Shown here: positions 33,763 through 46,553 of the stretch, piece after piece
How the letters are laid out: every line of letters begins with the position of its first letter
How positions within the stretch are numbered: the stretch's first letter is position 1
Assembly: GCA_905220665.1 (NCBI GenBank)
Contig: CAJNAR010000002.1
Span: 186,001-250,000, forward strand
DNA length: 64,000 bases
Reading direction: 5' to 3'
Origin: Albugo candida
Lineage: Eukaryota > Oomycota > Peronosporomycetes > Albuginales > Albuginaceae
Program-made: the position numbers and the translations under genes
Notes under the pieces: model-generated
The model's database searches: none
What the model was told of the DNA's origin: nothing
Seen by the model: only the letters and a program-made list of their open reading frames with translations

Positions 33763-34806
33763 ATGAGCTCTTTTTTTCCCGTTTTTCAGTCATTGAATCC
33801 TGTTGGCTCTGTGGGTGCAGCGCCAGCAGCCTCAACGCAACGCAAGTCTCTTCTCGCGACGTCCGCAGCCACATGGGACGCTCGATTAAGCCATACTCCT
33901 ATTCACGACAACGTGTATTATGGAAAATGTATGATTGGAGGCATTCTCTCATGTGGACTCACGCATACGGCGATCACTCCTCTGGATGTGGTGAAATGTA
34001 ACATGCAAGTGAATCCTACCAAATTTAAGGGACTGGTACCCGGGCTTAGGACCATTGCGTCGGAAGAAGGGACTTCGGCCTTATTCAAGGGATGGGCCCC
34101 CACAGCAATCGGATACTCTGCTCAAGGATTCTGTAAATTCGGTTTTTATGAGTACTTTAAAGATTTGTATAGCACAATGGCTGGTGAAGAAAACGCATTT
34201 AAGTATCGTGGATTGATTTACTTGGCAGGTTCTGCTTCTGCTGAATTTATTGCGGATATCGCATTATGTCCAATGGAAATGGTCAAAGTGAAGGTGCAAA
34301 CATCGCCCGCAGGAACGTTCCCGGTTGAATTAGGACCCGCTGTCGCAACAATGCGGGCCAATGTTGCTGAAACGCGTTTCCCATTTGGCTCGGTAGTTCC
34401 GCTTTGGTCTCGTCAAATTCCATATACAATGGCAAAATTCTTCTTCTTTGAGAAATGCGTCGAAGGATTCTATACGTACATTTTCACCGAACCTAAGGAT
34501 ACGTACGCAAAGTCAACGCAACTTGGTGTTACGTTCGGTTCAGGATACATGGCCGGTGTTATTTGCGCAATTGTGTCGCACCCAGCAGACTCGGTAGTTT
34601 CGCTCATGGGGAAAGCGGAGAACAAAGGCAAAGGTATTGGCCAAATTGCGTCGGAAACAGGATTGAAGAATCTGGCTACCAAAGGCCTGGGGACTCGAAT
34701 CATCATGATTGGTACGCTCACAGGACTTCAATGGTGGATTTATGACACATTCAAAACAGTCTGTGGAATGGGAACAACCGGAGGCGCACCACCTCCAAAG
34801 AAGTAA
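33763..34806 (+). CDS. Mitochondrial phosphate carrier (SLC25A3 family)
   Basis: Intronless, 347 residues. Three mitochondrial-carrier repeats carry the signatures PLDVVKCNMQ, PMEMVKVKVQT and PADSVVSLMG. The phosphate-carrier features CGLTHTAITPLDVVKCNMQV, SAEFIADIALCPMEMVKV and IPYTMAKFFFFEKCVE are all present. The product imports inorganic phosphate with H+ across the inner membrane for ATP synthesis. A Ser/Ala-rich N-terminal 40 residues precede the first repeat and may serve as presequence. The C-terminal GGAPPPKK is short and basic. Confidence 0.95.
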   Translation: MSSFFPVFQSLNPVGSVGAAPAASTQRKSLLATSAATWDARLSHTPIHDNVYYGKCMIGGILSCGLTHTAITPLDVVKCNMQVNPTKFKGLVPGLRTIASEEGTSALFKGWAPTAIGYSAQGFCKFGFYEYFKDLYSTMAGEENAFKYRGLIYLAGSASAEFIADIALCPMEMVKVKVQTSPAGTFPVELGPAVATMRANVAETRFPFGSVVPLWSRQIPYTMAKFFFFEKCVEGFYTYIFTEPKDTYAKSTQLGVTFGSGYMAGVICAIVSHPADSVVSLMGKAENKGKGIGQIASETGLKNLATKGLGTRIIMIGTLTGLQWWIYDTFKTVCGMGTTGGAPPPKK

Positions 34807-34902
34807 CTCGCAAACGAAGCGAGTGAAAGTGTGCAATGAAAAAGTCATACATAACTGCAAGTGTTTTCCTTGTACCTTGTTATCTTGTTACTTTGTGTCG
34901 TG

Positions 34903-35183
34903 TTAGCAGAAGAATAAAGTATGCATCGCCATGACAATAAGTGCGCCTGCTACGTACGGGCTCTTACGTTCGCCAATACGCGAAGCCTTCCAACATAAAC
35001 CACTGAGTCCTTCGTGCTTTCCCGGCTGCTGATTTCGATCGAAAACGGTTGGAAATTTAGCACGAATATAGCTGCATGTGCAAATGAACAGTAGAATGAC
35101 TGTGATCAAGCCTGGAAGACTAAAAAGCGCAGACTAAAAACGTGTTAGTCATCTAATATTCGCCCAATGCGATTTCTTACCAT
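34903..35183 (-). CDS. TMEM167: Kish / TMEM167 small Golgi membrane protein
   Basis: Two exons. Exon 1 within the CDS is only the ATG codon (35,183-35,181); after a 47-bp intron (35,180-35,134) exon 2 (35,133-34,903) completes 77 residues. The product starts MSALFSLPGLITVILLFICT, continues SYIRAKFP...DRN, and ends ASRIGERKSPYVAGALIVMA, the highly conserved kish core (ARIGERKSPYVA). Kish is a two-pass secretory-pathway protein needed for constitutive secretion. A frame from the internal Met would lack the first 11 residues, so the split start is preferred. Confidence 0.9.
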
Positions 35184-35285
35184 AACTCGCTACGTGTAAT
35201 CTTAACTGATATGACCTTGCAAAGGTCCTCACAAAAACTTTTTCGTGGAGGGGACCCAATAACTATAAAATAAAATTAAAAACAA
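35184..35285. promoter_or_regulatory. Shared divergent promoter (kish / cytochrome c1)
   Basis: The 102 bp between the kish ATG and the cytochrome c1 ATG serve two divergent genes. AT-rich sequence lies near the cytochrome c1 side; no specific element is claimed. Confidence 0.45.
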
Positions 35286-36152
35286 ATGCAGCGACTTCCT
35301 CACGCTATTCGACGAGGTGTCCAGGTAGTTTATCCACACAATAATATCTCGTAGCGCTCACGCATTCTTTCTGTCAAGATTGGCGCAGGAGCGCTCGTAA
35401 GCGGATCTGTATTAACCGGAGTAACCGAGTGCAACGATGACGCTCTTTCGATCCCCGACTACGGTTTCGACCACAAAGGACCTTTATCATCTTTTGATTA
35501 CGCAAGTGTTCGTAGAGGTTATCAAGTTTACCGAGAAGTATGTGCTTCCTGTCACAGTTTAGAGCGCATTTCTTTCCGCAATCTCGTCGGCGTGACGCAT
35601 ACGGAAGAGCAAGTGAAAGCCCTAGCAGCCGATGTCGACGTAGAAGACGGCCCAAACGATCAAGGCGAAATGTTTGATCGTCCTGGAAAGCTCTCTGATC
35701 CTCTCCCAAAACCATATCCCAATGACGAGGCAGCAGCTGCCGCTAATAATGGCGCAATACCTCCTGATCTCTCACTTATGGTGAAAGCGCGTCCAGGTGG
35801 TGTCGATTACCTTTTTGCACTTCTTACCGGTTATGTGGACCCACCCGAAGGAAAAGAACTGTTAAGCGGACTGTATTATAATCCGTACTTTAGTGGAGGT
35901 GCGATTGCTATGGAAAGACAATTACAAGATGGACAGATTGATTATGAAGATGGGACTCCTGCAACAACTTCACAAATGGCGAAAGATGTTGCAGTCTTTT
36001 TAGCGTGGGCTGCTGAGCCTGAACATGACGAGCGGAAGAAGCAAGGCATGAAGGTTTTGCTTGCGATGGGAGCTTTAGCTCTTCTTACAGGGTACTATAA
36101 GCGATTGAAGTGGGCACCTCTGAAATCGAGAAAGATCTCTTATACGCAGTAA
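35286..36152 (+). CDS. CYT1: Cytochrome c1, complex III
   Basis: Two exons (35,286-35,324 and 35,379-36,152, intron 54 bp), 270 residues. The N-terminus MQRLPHAIRRGVQ is a mitochondrial presequence followed by a hydrophobic sorting stretch (IGAGALVSGSVLTGV). Haem c is attached at VCASCHS (C68, C71, H72). The sixth ligand Met lies in YFSGGAIAME. The C-terminal membrane anchor (MKVLLAMGALALLTGYYKRL) leaves a short basic matrix tail. The protein passes electrons from the Rieske centre to cytochrome c at the outer face of the inner membrane. All catalytic residues are present. Confidence 0.95.
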
Positions 36153-36238
36153 TGTAGCTACTCTGATACTTTATAACTCGAAATATAAAGCAGTGGAGTT
36201 TTGCATAACAAACATATCTGCTAAACAGCAATATTAAC

Positions 36239-37445
36239 ATGATAACATTCTATCTGAACTTGAACAACAAAATGACTGGACGAAATCCGCGTATTCAATT
36301 GAAGGCCGATGCTCCGCATATGGTGAGAGTAATCAATGCGTTCCTCACTCATATTTTAAAACGATCTGTTCTCTAGCTGGATGCTGATTGTAATCCTGCA
36401 ACTGACTTTTTGACGATCCTCAAGCAGCAAATTCAGATTCAAATCAAGCATTTAGATGATCAGGAAATGGAGTTTGATCTAATTGGTGTCGACCCATCAA
36501 TTGCCAATGCACTCCGACGTATACTACTGTCTGAAATCCCAACAATGGCAATCGAGCAAGTTTACATTTGGAATAATTCTTCTATCATACAAGATGAGGT
36601 CTTGGCACATCGTCTAGGCCTGATTCCTTTATTAGTGGACCCTCGTGAATTTCAGCATTTTCCAGGTATGCGTTTATTTCATATATGATCATTTGACGAG
36701 TTTTTCTTTTTCAGATGATGAAGAAGCCGAAGCCACAGATGAAAATACGATTGTTTTCAAGCTTGATGTCACGTGTCGATCCGATCCAAATCACCCAGAG
36801 AACCCTTCCAAAGCATTCCATTCAAGCGGTACTTCTTATCAGTTTTACTAATGATACCACTTAACTGATAACGAGCTTGCAGTGTACTCTCGAGACCTTG
36901 AGTGGGTTCCTCAAGGAAACCAAGAGGAACGATTCACATCCATTCGGCCAGTTTCTGAAGATATCTTGATTGCAAAACTTCGGCCGGGTCAGAGTATTGC
37001 GCTGGAAGCTCATTGTCGAAAAGGTATCGGAAAAGATCACGCAAAATTCTCACCGGTTTCCACGGCTTCATACCGATTATTGCCGTGCGTCGAGTTTATG
37101 GAACCGGTGACTGGCGCCGAAGCTACCGAATTGGTACAAAATAAGTGCGTTTCGAAAGTTTTTGACATTGAAGATATCGCTGGACTTCCAACTGCAGTCG
37201 TATCGGACCCACGACGATGTACAATGTGTCGCGAATGTATACGGGCTCCAGGCTGGGATAAAAAAATTCGGCTTGGTAGACAGCACGATCACTTTATTTT
37301 CAGTGTTGAGTCTGCGGGAATGTTTCAACCACAAGAATTATTGTCTGAAGCGCTCACTGTGCTGATGGGAAAATGCACAATGGCTTTAGAATCGTTTCAG
37401 AAGGAAGATAGTGCAACGGACGAGGAAGAAATGGTTTCCAAATAG
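36239..37445 (+). CDS. RPAC1: RNA polymerase I/III subunit RPAC1 (AC40)
   Basis: Four exons: 36,239-36,322, 36,377-36,665, 36,715-36,828 and 36,883-37,445, with introns of 54, 49 and 54 bp; 349 residues. AC40 pairs with AC19 as the alpha-like assembly platform of RNA polymerases I and III. Alpha-type motifs: DPSIANALRRILLSEIPTMA, IIQDEVLAHRLGLIPLL, the insert domain (HAKFSPVSTASYRLLP), and HDHFIFSVESAG near the C-terminus. The insert domain carries C275, C278 and C281 (RRCTMCREC), with C251 upstream. These positions are not cysteine in the human and yeast proteins as I recall them. An internal in-frame ATG at 36,272 is an alternative start. Confidence 0.92.
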
Positions 37446-37687
37446 AAGCGAAAACGATAGAAAGCTTTCTTGGGTTCTCCATCAAGAATATCGTCTCGAA
37501 GGACAGAATGTTTCTTGGAAGCAAGCACGCCTAAAAAGTGAATCGTGTCGCGGTGCTCACGGCATCCTGTATAGGATGTCAGAGTGGTCGTTGTGACCGC
37601 TTTAAGATTCAGCTGCATTTTTAATATTATAAAAGAAGAAGAGATTATCAGGTTGTGGCAACCCTTCCTGAGTATGAAGTCTTCCGA

Positions 37688-38785
37688 ATGTTGTGCGAAG
37701 GTACTACATTCCATCCTTTTTTTATGCGTACACTATTGGGTCTTGGGACAACCCGTCAGCGCGCCATATTCGCGCTATACATATCTCTATGGATCGTTTA
37801 CGGGTTACTTAATGAGCGGTTGAAGCAGCAGCACATTCGATTTGACTATACGGCTGCCGTTCTGCTTCAATCCCTTTTTAAATTAAGCATCGCATGTTAC
37901 CTCTTTATGGCGCAAGATTTAGAACTCAAAAACCTCCTACCACATTCAGATGTTACCACACAAGAAACCAAAGTTACTACATCTCCAGGAAGAACCTTTT
38001 GGTCCCATTTAAAGCGCGGCATTCAGAGTCTATACGCTCAAACTGTCAAACATTATGGTCTCTTATATTCTTATCTGATTCCAGCTGGATTATACGCGTG
38101 TTATGACGTCTTGGCGTATGTGAATTTACGCAAATTTGACGCTTCCACTTACTTTTTGCTGCTTCAATTCCGTCTCGTTGTCACCGGTCTGCTTCATCAG
38201 TGTATGTTCAACAAAAAGCTCCTTGGGATACAATGGATCGCGCTACTTATCATTACATTTGGATGCTGTATCAAAACCGCGTCAGAATTTTACGGTGTCC
38301 GCAAAAATACATCACCTCCAAAAATCGCATACGCATCGCTAATGCTTCAAATTTTATGTTCTACCTTTGCCGGCGTTTACAACGAAGTGCTTCTAAAACG
38401 CACTTTAGCGACATTGAACGTGCAAAACATATTTATGTATGTGGACTCGACATTATGTACGCTTTTTTTCATCGCAGCGGGCGTCGTCGAATCATCGGAA
38501 GATAATTTGACGGTATTCTCCATGAACGTACTTCCATTAATTACAATTATGGCGTGTATTGGTGTGGTGACAAGTCTATTTCTACAGTGTATGGACTCTA
38601 TACGAAAAGCGATAGCAAGTGCGTTGGAATTGGTTATGCTTCCGCTATTGAGTGCCTTCTTTTTTGATCTGTCGCTCACACCGCCACTGTGGATGGCTGT
38701 CATCAGCGTCGCGTTTGGAGTGTACCTGTACTCCAAACCCGCTGAATCGCATCAAACTGCGAACTTAAAGTCCATTGCTTCCTAG
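37688..38785 (+). CDS. Nucleotide-sugar transporter, SLC35A-like
   Basis: The frame is open from 37,625; the first in-frame ATG is 37,688 (365 residues). A splice acceptor at 37,650-37,651 hints at a short upstream exon I could not place, so the N-terminus is uncertain. About ten membrane spans; family motifs include YLIPAGLYACYDVLAYVNLR, FDASTYFLLLQFRLVVTGLL, STFAGVYNEVLLKR with QNIFMYVDSTL, and CMDSIRKAIASALELVMLPL. These are antiporters that bring UDP- or CMP-sugars into the Golgi for glycosylation. The substrate cannot be read from sequence. Confidence 0.85.
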   Translation: MLCEGTTFHPFFMRTLLGLGTTRQRAIFALYISLWIVYGLLNERLKQQHIRFDYTAAVLLQSLFKLSIACYLFMAQDLELKNLLPHSDVTTQETKVTTSPGRTFWSHLKRGIQSLYAQTVKHYGLLYSYLIPAGLYACYDVLAYVNLRKFDASTYFLLLQFRLVVTGLLHQCMFNKKLLGIQWIALLIITFGCCIKTASEFYGVRKNTSPPKIAYASLMLQILCSTFAGVYNEVLLKRTLATLNVQNIFMYVDSTLCTLFFIAAGVVESSEDNLTVFSMNVLPLITIMACIGVVTSLFLQCMDSIRKAIASALELVMLPLLSAFFFDLSLTPPLWMAVISVAFGVYLYSKPAESHQTANLKSIAS

Positions 38786-39078
38786 TTATCCGGGCTTCAT
38801 TACTACGAAGCCTGCATCAATTTATATTATATAAATGAGTCCCTCTGTCAGTTGATCATATATACTTGCCCGCACGTACTTACGCCTACTTTATCATCAA
38901 ACACATATCGTTAAAGCCTATACGCATTCATTAAGTACCTCCATCTATTGCTAGTTGCTGCGTGCCATTTCTGCCACAGTTTCATTGTGGTACTTTACAA
39001 AATCTCGGGTATCGCGTGCCTAACTTCGCGTAGACCACGCACCTACCACACTAAATCGGTATTTCATCGTAAGGTTCC
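38786..39078. other. Intergenic spacer
   Basis: No gene or repeat copy seen. It should contain the 3' end of the transporter transcript and the ferrochelatase promoter. A splice-acceptor-like TCGTAAG just before the ferrochelatase ATG leaves room for a small upstream exon. Confidence 0.5.
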
Positions 39079-40430
<1,352 letters not shown>

Positions 40431-40469
40431 GCTCCATACAAACAGTTTTGATACATTTTACAAAGTTTC

Positions 40470-41130
40470 CTTTGCTTTTTATGCACAAACATTCTGATGC
40501 GGGACATTGATTGAACAAAATTCCCTAAAGATAATGAGAACCTCCGTGACGACTGAGGGAATCGTATAGGCAAGAAATCTATCATGAATACTTCTACATG
40601 ATGCATCGAGCTATTTGAACATTGGGGGCTCGTACAACATGTATGCGATGTCAAATTGTCTCAACGTCTCCTTAGAAAGTACCATTCACGCGCATGTAAT
40701 TGGGCTTCTCCATCGATTGGACAAGAACACACGTATTAGACTCCATTCATTCCACGTCGACATCGTGACGTCCAATTTGCATGACATTACACCTCGTTTT
40801 TATCTTATTCCTTCGCCTAAGCTCTATCCGTACTGTGGTTGTACCACTTGAATGTAGCATTCCGATGAGAGAATAGCGCTACTTTGTATCCGATTCGATC
40901 TTGTGGAATTCGATATATCAACCGCGATACGTCAACCACACCCCAAGCTCTACATGAAAGTTATAACGCGTCAAGCTTGTGTCGTTTATGATGCGCATTG
41001 TAAAGAACGGGAAACATGAAAGTATTGGCGAGTCGGATATACATACTTGCGCACAATGCAGAAGAAGAAAACAATGATCGATATATTTTATGTATTTCTT
41101 TATCATAAAACGCTCTTTGGCGTCCATGCG
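40470..41130. repeat. 3' flank of CCG cassette 1
   Basis: Homologous in the same orientation to 45,940-46,553, the flank of cassette 2; for example GGGCTTCTCCATCGATTGGA occurs in both. It lies downstream of the CCG1 frame (minus strand). Short frames exist on both strands but none is intact in both copies. It ends within about 40 bp of the ferrochelatase stop codon, so the duplication junction is very close to that gene. Confidence 0.75.
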
Positions 41131-42805
41131 CTACGACTGGTTTTTGATATTTGTCATCTCTTGTGACGAAATAGCAGGCAAAAGGCGAACATACATGTGG
41201 AAATCATTCGTCTTATATTGTGTCCCGTATTGATTGAGGATTGGATCCGAATGTTCACCACGTAGCATATACACGTAATTCTGCTCGAGTGAAACCAGTA
41301 GCACGGAATGGTGTAGTGCGAGATCTTCAAGGCAGGCTCTATTCAAATCCAACCAATTTACCAACGTTACCGCATCATAAAAATAAACGGGATATAAGTG
41401 ATCAGGATCCGAATCTTCCGGTAAATCCCCTTTTATATATTGGCACATCTTCCTCGGAAGCAAATTATAATAAGAACAACCTGAGGGCACATCTGGGTTT
41501 GCGATACATGGTGCAAGTTTCGCCTTATTGAATTTATCCGTCATAGATAATAGAATTGTAGCACCAGTCATCTTTCGGATGGCTGTTTCATCTCCCAGCT
41601 GTTGAATCAAGTCATGCAATCCTTATATTTTTCGTTGTGATAAACTACGGCACATTCCCTCATTCCCTGTAGGAGAATGGTAAAAAAGGAGCTACCACTT
41701 CATTTGATTGTGGTGACTGCCAAGATGATATTTGGAACGATAATGATTCTGATACGTCGTAATGTTGAAAATGGTACTCTTCGCATATGGGACGAAGATT
41801 GGCTAACGGTGTGTGCGTCTCCTTGCTCCCAAAAAGATAAAAGTATACCACCATTCCATCTATGTGAAGAAGAACTGCTACACCCTCAATCCCTCTGAGA
41901 AATATTTCCATGCACTTGGCAATTGTGCTGCAAGCTTTAAATAAAACTTTCATACAGCTTGGCGTACCTAAAAACGTAATGGGCTCCTTCGTGCCATGGG
42001 AAGCGGTCGGTGTGTTGTGTTTCATACGCTTTTAAGTGGAACGAGTGGGTTCTACAAAAGAAGTCGTGGTTTCTACAATACAAGTCTGCACACTCAACTT
42101 TCGACATTCAGCAACGGGTACATATTTCGAAGAATCCACTGCAAGATTCAAATGCTGGCATGAACGATGTATTTCTTTAGGTTGTTGGTTGTTGTCTTGG
42201 GGATACAAAAGAATTATCGACCGTGTAAGTAGACCTTCGTCTAATCTAACGGAATACTCTCTGATTAAGCTCGAGCTGCTGGCTTCTTTCAAGCACGATC
42301 TGATTTGCGATGTCGCTTCCGTAGGTTCTAGTGTGAAGCACATTGGATCTCTCATCCTTGTTTCTAGTTTTTGATTCCTCTCCATATATTCAAACTCCCA
42401 CAACTCTGTCCACGGAGTCGGCTTACCGAACACAAAGCGATTCCGCTCAGTGGGCTCATCAGATGTCGATGGTGGGTCTTCGACCTCAAAAACACCACAA
42501 ACCTTGAGCATGGCGCACTTACTGTGTATTCCCATAAACGCAAAATCCGAACCAGTCACCATATACTGGGTTTGTGTATAATCGGGTCCCTCTGGATGAC
42601 TTGCATCTCCGCGGTAACGAGTGGCGCGCATGGCACCAGCGACTTTCAGGATACAATCCTGGCACTCAATGACATCCTTGTAGGGAACACTGTTTCGCTT
42701 CAGTGTCAGCAATTGTTTCTTGAGCTTGAGCTCGCAACATGAGCGTGGGAAGATGCACAGAATACAGAATAGGAAGAAGGCGAGCGACTTCCGACCGTAC
42801 AGCAT
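41131..42805 (-). pseudogene. CCG-family secreted protein, copy 1 (disrupted)
   Basis: ATG at 42,805. A signal peptide (FFLFCILCIFPRSCC) is followed by the CX2CX5G signature at C48, C51 and G57 (CQDCILKVAG), then cysteine-rich modules (GIHSKCAMLKVCGVF; DPMCFTLEPTEATSQI). An in-frame TAA at 42,032-42,034 sits where copies 2 and 3 have CAA (Gln). Downstream the frame returns to 41,660, is then shifted near 41,660 by what looks like an 8-bp tandem duplication (GGGAATGA/GGGAATGT), and shifted again near 41,610 by a 1-bp loss. The CX2CX5G family was named in Albugo, where members are secreted and some are recognised by host immune receptors. A truncated 257-residue product remains possible. Family call firm; function of this copy unknown. 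Confidence 0.85.
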
Positions 42806-43136
42806 CTTGACTTTTCGTTAATGAGTGAAGGCCAACCATCTGAATGTAGCGATTGGAAGAGTGGGACCATAGAAGAGTTTCCTCTAATGCACTTGTTCAT
42901 ACTGCTTTCCGGCACAAATCGAACAAAGGATACAGCGTGTAAGATTGTGACTGGCTAAGAATTGCTGAATAAGGATCCAATCGTATAGCCTGACGGAGGC
43001 TTTTCGACAGCTTCTGACAAATAGTACCCTTTCTTGTTTTGTATTGATTTGTATCCATAATTGTATCTCTTTTCGTGGAACAGTAATCCCCAGCTTCCTC
43101 AGCTGTCTTACCATTACAACCTGCAAAAGCCTATAT

Positions 43137-45930
43137 TTCTCAACTCTCCACTCTCCTTCGAGTGATAATGAGGGTTCTTGCGCCCTTGTACCTCCAACAA
43201 ACAAGAACATACGCTGCGTGGTATACCCAATATGGAAATAGCAATAGTTGGGTAACATCCAGCATCAGTAATGCTCTGACGGGGTTGTATGTCGAAGGAT
43301 AATGCATACGAAGTGCGACCTCAGAAACTTTAGCAATGTTTTGACCACTTTTTTGCATTTATGAAATATTTCCTCAACCCGAACGGAACGATATCACATG
43401 TGTGATGAAACTGACTGCCCTGCTACTATACAGAAAGCGATGGCTTACAGTGAGCTTTTGTCGTGCCTAAAAATCACGTAACACTGGATCAGCTTTCCAA
43501 TATCCATCTTCAGCAATCGCGTCTTCTTGTTATCGCTTTGTGCGATCACTTCAGTATCTATCAAAGCAAGACGCAATGACTCGTTTTTGAATTGTTTCCT
43601 ATTCGCAAATACCTCATCTACTGAGATATCAATGATTCGTTCATCGTACCACCATGCATGTGATCTTCATAGAAAAGTAAAAAACAAGAGCTATTTACGA
43701 GGCGTCTTAACTTGAAGGAGCTTTGACCTCGTCAACGAGTTAGTGGATGGTATTTGAATCTGATTCTGAAAATGATAAGAAGGTTGGGTGTAATTTCTCG
43801 AGAAAGCGTTATTGAGACTGTGGAAGCAACTAGTAATTCTTTTGACTGGATCTCTATACAATGCTTTCTTTCAATGATGTCGTCTAGCTTGATATTATAA
43901 AAAAACCCAACTGGAATTCGACTCAGTGCAAGCAGAGGCTTTAGTCACTCAGAAAAAAGCATTTTATAGTTCTGACGGTGATCTGCACCATGAACACATT
44001 TCTGTAATTCAACTTCTCGCTCAGGGGAATCGACGACACATTTGACGATCTTATTGGGTGCTTGTGTTATTTAACCACCGATATTGTGCGCAGCAATCAC
44101 TTGATACATTGAAAGTAGATCCAACGGAGCTTGTACATGGTAGCAATGTCCAAGTGACACACAGCTTTTTTAGATGCAACTTTCTAGTTCGTACATCGTA
44201 TTTATTCCGTTTTGGGCTGGTAAGGGCACTGGAGCTCGCTGTTATCGTAGTAGATATATTTACCGACGCATACAATTATGTAGCAAGCTTTGCGCCGTTC
44301 AGGTTTTGGTTTCGCCAAGTCTTTCATGACGAGGCTCTCTGGCACGAATGCTAACGATTTAGATAAGAAATAACGTTGAAATCACCCGGCTTTATTCACT
44401 TCCTATTACGTGTGAACGGGCAGGAGTCTTTGTTTTTTGTGCACATAAAAAGCAGAACAAGCTCTGTCAGACACTTGTTCTCGTGAATAAAGTATGACAT
44501 ATTGGAAATATATGGATCATGCACTTCGCTGCAAATCTTATCACAGAGCTTGATTCTATCAAAAGTTTCTATTTAACGCGGGTTGTATATAAGTCAAGCG
44601 TTCTTGTACTTGTCACATGGGATCATACAGGTTACAAACTTGCGGTCCGACTTTTATCCTCGGCGTTGCTCTCATGCAGGTGAAGGTGATTAGAGACATG
44701 TCTGCCCAAGTTCCAGTGGTGTCAAGGCCAGGTTGAATTCATCGGGTTCCTGCAATCTGATCATTGTATTTCCGCCAGATCATTCCAGAAGCGGGATCTG
44801 CAAGGTCGGCCTTATCATGCTATCGCATCGAGGAGCCATGTCGAAAGTTTCGCAAAACCGAATTCCTCTTTGGAAAATTCCAAGTGGTCAACCAGTGAAA
44901 TCCCACGAAAAGAATTCTGATTCTCTTGATGATGATCTTATTTTCAATGTCACGTTTTTTTCAGCGTTTTGACGTACATTCAGCAAGATCATGCATCGTA
45001 GTAGCAATTTCTACCCATACGATTTCAGCTAATTTGAATTCTGAGCTCCGTGTGTCTACTTCTCAAACAAAATCTGCGATGTGCTCAGCACACTACACTA
45101 ACCATTCTACAGCCTTATCGAACTCTGTCCAAACGCTTTACTCGTGGAAATACGTTCCCACGCAGCTTGATCGCATCAACCCGACTATTGATCTATCCAA
45201 AGTCGTGAACTAAGTGAGCCTACTGAACGCGCACTTTTTGCTTGGGAGGGCGCTAAACAACATATGGAGAAGTTCGTAGGTGGGAATGCCCAATATAATA
45301 TACCAGAAGTCCTCCTCAAAAGCCCGACAAAACATGATCTGGAACAAGGCATGCATCCAATCGGTCGTACATTGCGACCCGGAAGCCGTATGTCGGCCTC
45401 GACATAAATTTATGTGCGTACAACTAGGCAGCCCGTCACTGTATACAGATCAAGACAGCGCTTTGTAGGCAGCGATGACACAGCTTAGTAACGGCACATG
45501 CATTGTCCTATGCAATACAACAGATTGAGATTGACAAAGTGCTTTTCGAACATTTCGAAATCTTCCGATATGAATAGTTTTGTGATTGCAGTCTCGTACT
45601 ACTAATCCAACCTTCCATTAGTGTAATATCACACCGCATCGAGTTGGTCAAATTTCCATATCTCAAATGACGAATCCCCAAAATGATGTGGCTTAAGAGG
45701 TTGGCCGAGCAAACATTCCAGCCATCGAATTGCAATGACTGATGTTATGCTTGCTGAAAGTAATCAAGTATTCCTCGCTATCTAGGCACAAAATAGATGT
45801 ACAGCCTCTGTAAGCTATGCATAGACGAGCTTCTATTAGATACTCAACCCACGCGTAAAGGCTCAGCACGAAGATTCAAACGGTTTCTCCATTTTATATT
45901 TTGCATTGTTGGCTTTTATTGTGTCAAATA
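43137..45930 (-). repeat. Duplicated block A, left arm
   Basis: Reverse complement of 54,525-57,757. Some parts are nearly identical: a 75-codon stretch at 45,508-45,735 translates identically in the right arm (54,720-54,947). Others are diverged or contain indels, the left arm being about 440 bp shorter. The block lies upstream of CCG copy 1. It carries broken coding-like sequence but no intact gene; the better preserved reading is described for the right arm. Confidence 0.85.
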
Positions 45931-46553
45931 GACACCAGGGCATACAGACGCAGGGGCATTGATTGAAAACTTTTCTTGGAGAGGATGGGAACCTCCGTGA
46001 CAAATGAGGTAATCGTGTAGGCAAGAAATCTATCATCAATACTTCTGCGGGATGCACCATCGAGGTGTTTGAACTCATCATTGGGGGCTCGTACAACCTG
46101 TATGCGATGTCAAATTGGCTCAACGTCTCCTTAGAAAGTATCATTTACGCGCATGTAATTGGGCTTCTCCATCGATTGGACAAGAACACTTGTTTGAGTT
46201 TCCAACTATTCCACCTCGACATCGTGGCGTCCATTTTTCATGTCAGTACACCTCGTTTTTATCTTATTCCTTCGCCTCAGCTTTATCCTTACTGTGGTTG
46301 TACCACTTGAATGTAGCATTCCGATAAGAGAACAGCTCTACTTTGAGTCCGATTCGATCTTGTGGAATTCGATATACCAACCGCGATACGTCAACTACAC
46401 CTCAAGCTCTACATGGAAGTTATAACGCGTCAAGCTTGTGTCGTTTATGTTGCGCATTGTAAGGAACGGGAAAGATGAAAGTATGGGCACAAGTCTGATA
46501 TACATACTTGCGTGCAATGCAGAAGAAGAAAATCAATGATCGATGTATTTTAT
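45931..46553. repeat. 3' flank of CCG cassette 2
   Basis: Homologous in the same orientation to 40,470-41,130. It joins block A near 45,930 with no unique sequence between. A (minus-strand) coding-like segment mentions SNTSMVHPAEVLMIDFLPTR, also readable in the cassette 1 flank with changes, but stops interrupt it. Confidence 0.75.

Noticed and set aside
41241..42742. Plus-strand frames opposite CCG1 (and their counterparts at 47,484-47,855 and 58,515-58,963)
   Set aside because: They are antisense to conserved CCG coding sequence and differ between copies wherever the sense protein has synonymous changes.
43044..46310. Plus-strand frames in block A left arm and CCG flanks as genes
   Set aside because: No frame is preserved in both duplicated copies except where the DNA itself is nearly identical, so preservation gives no evidence of coding.
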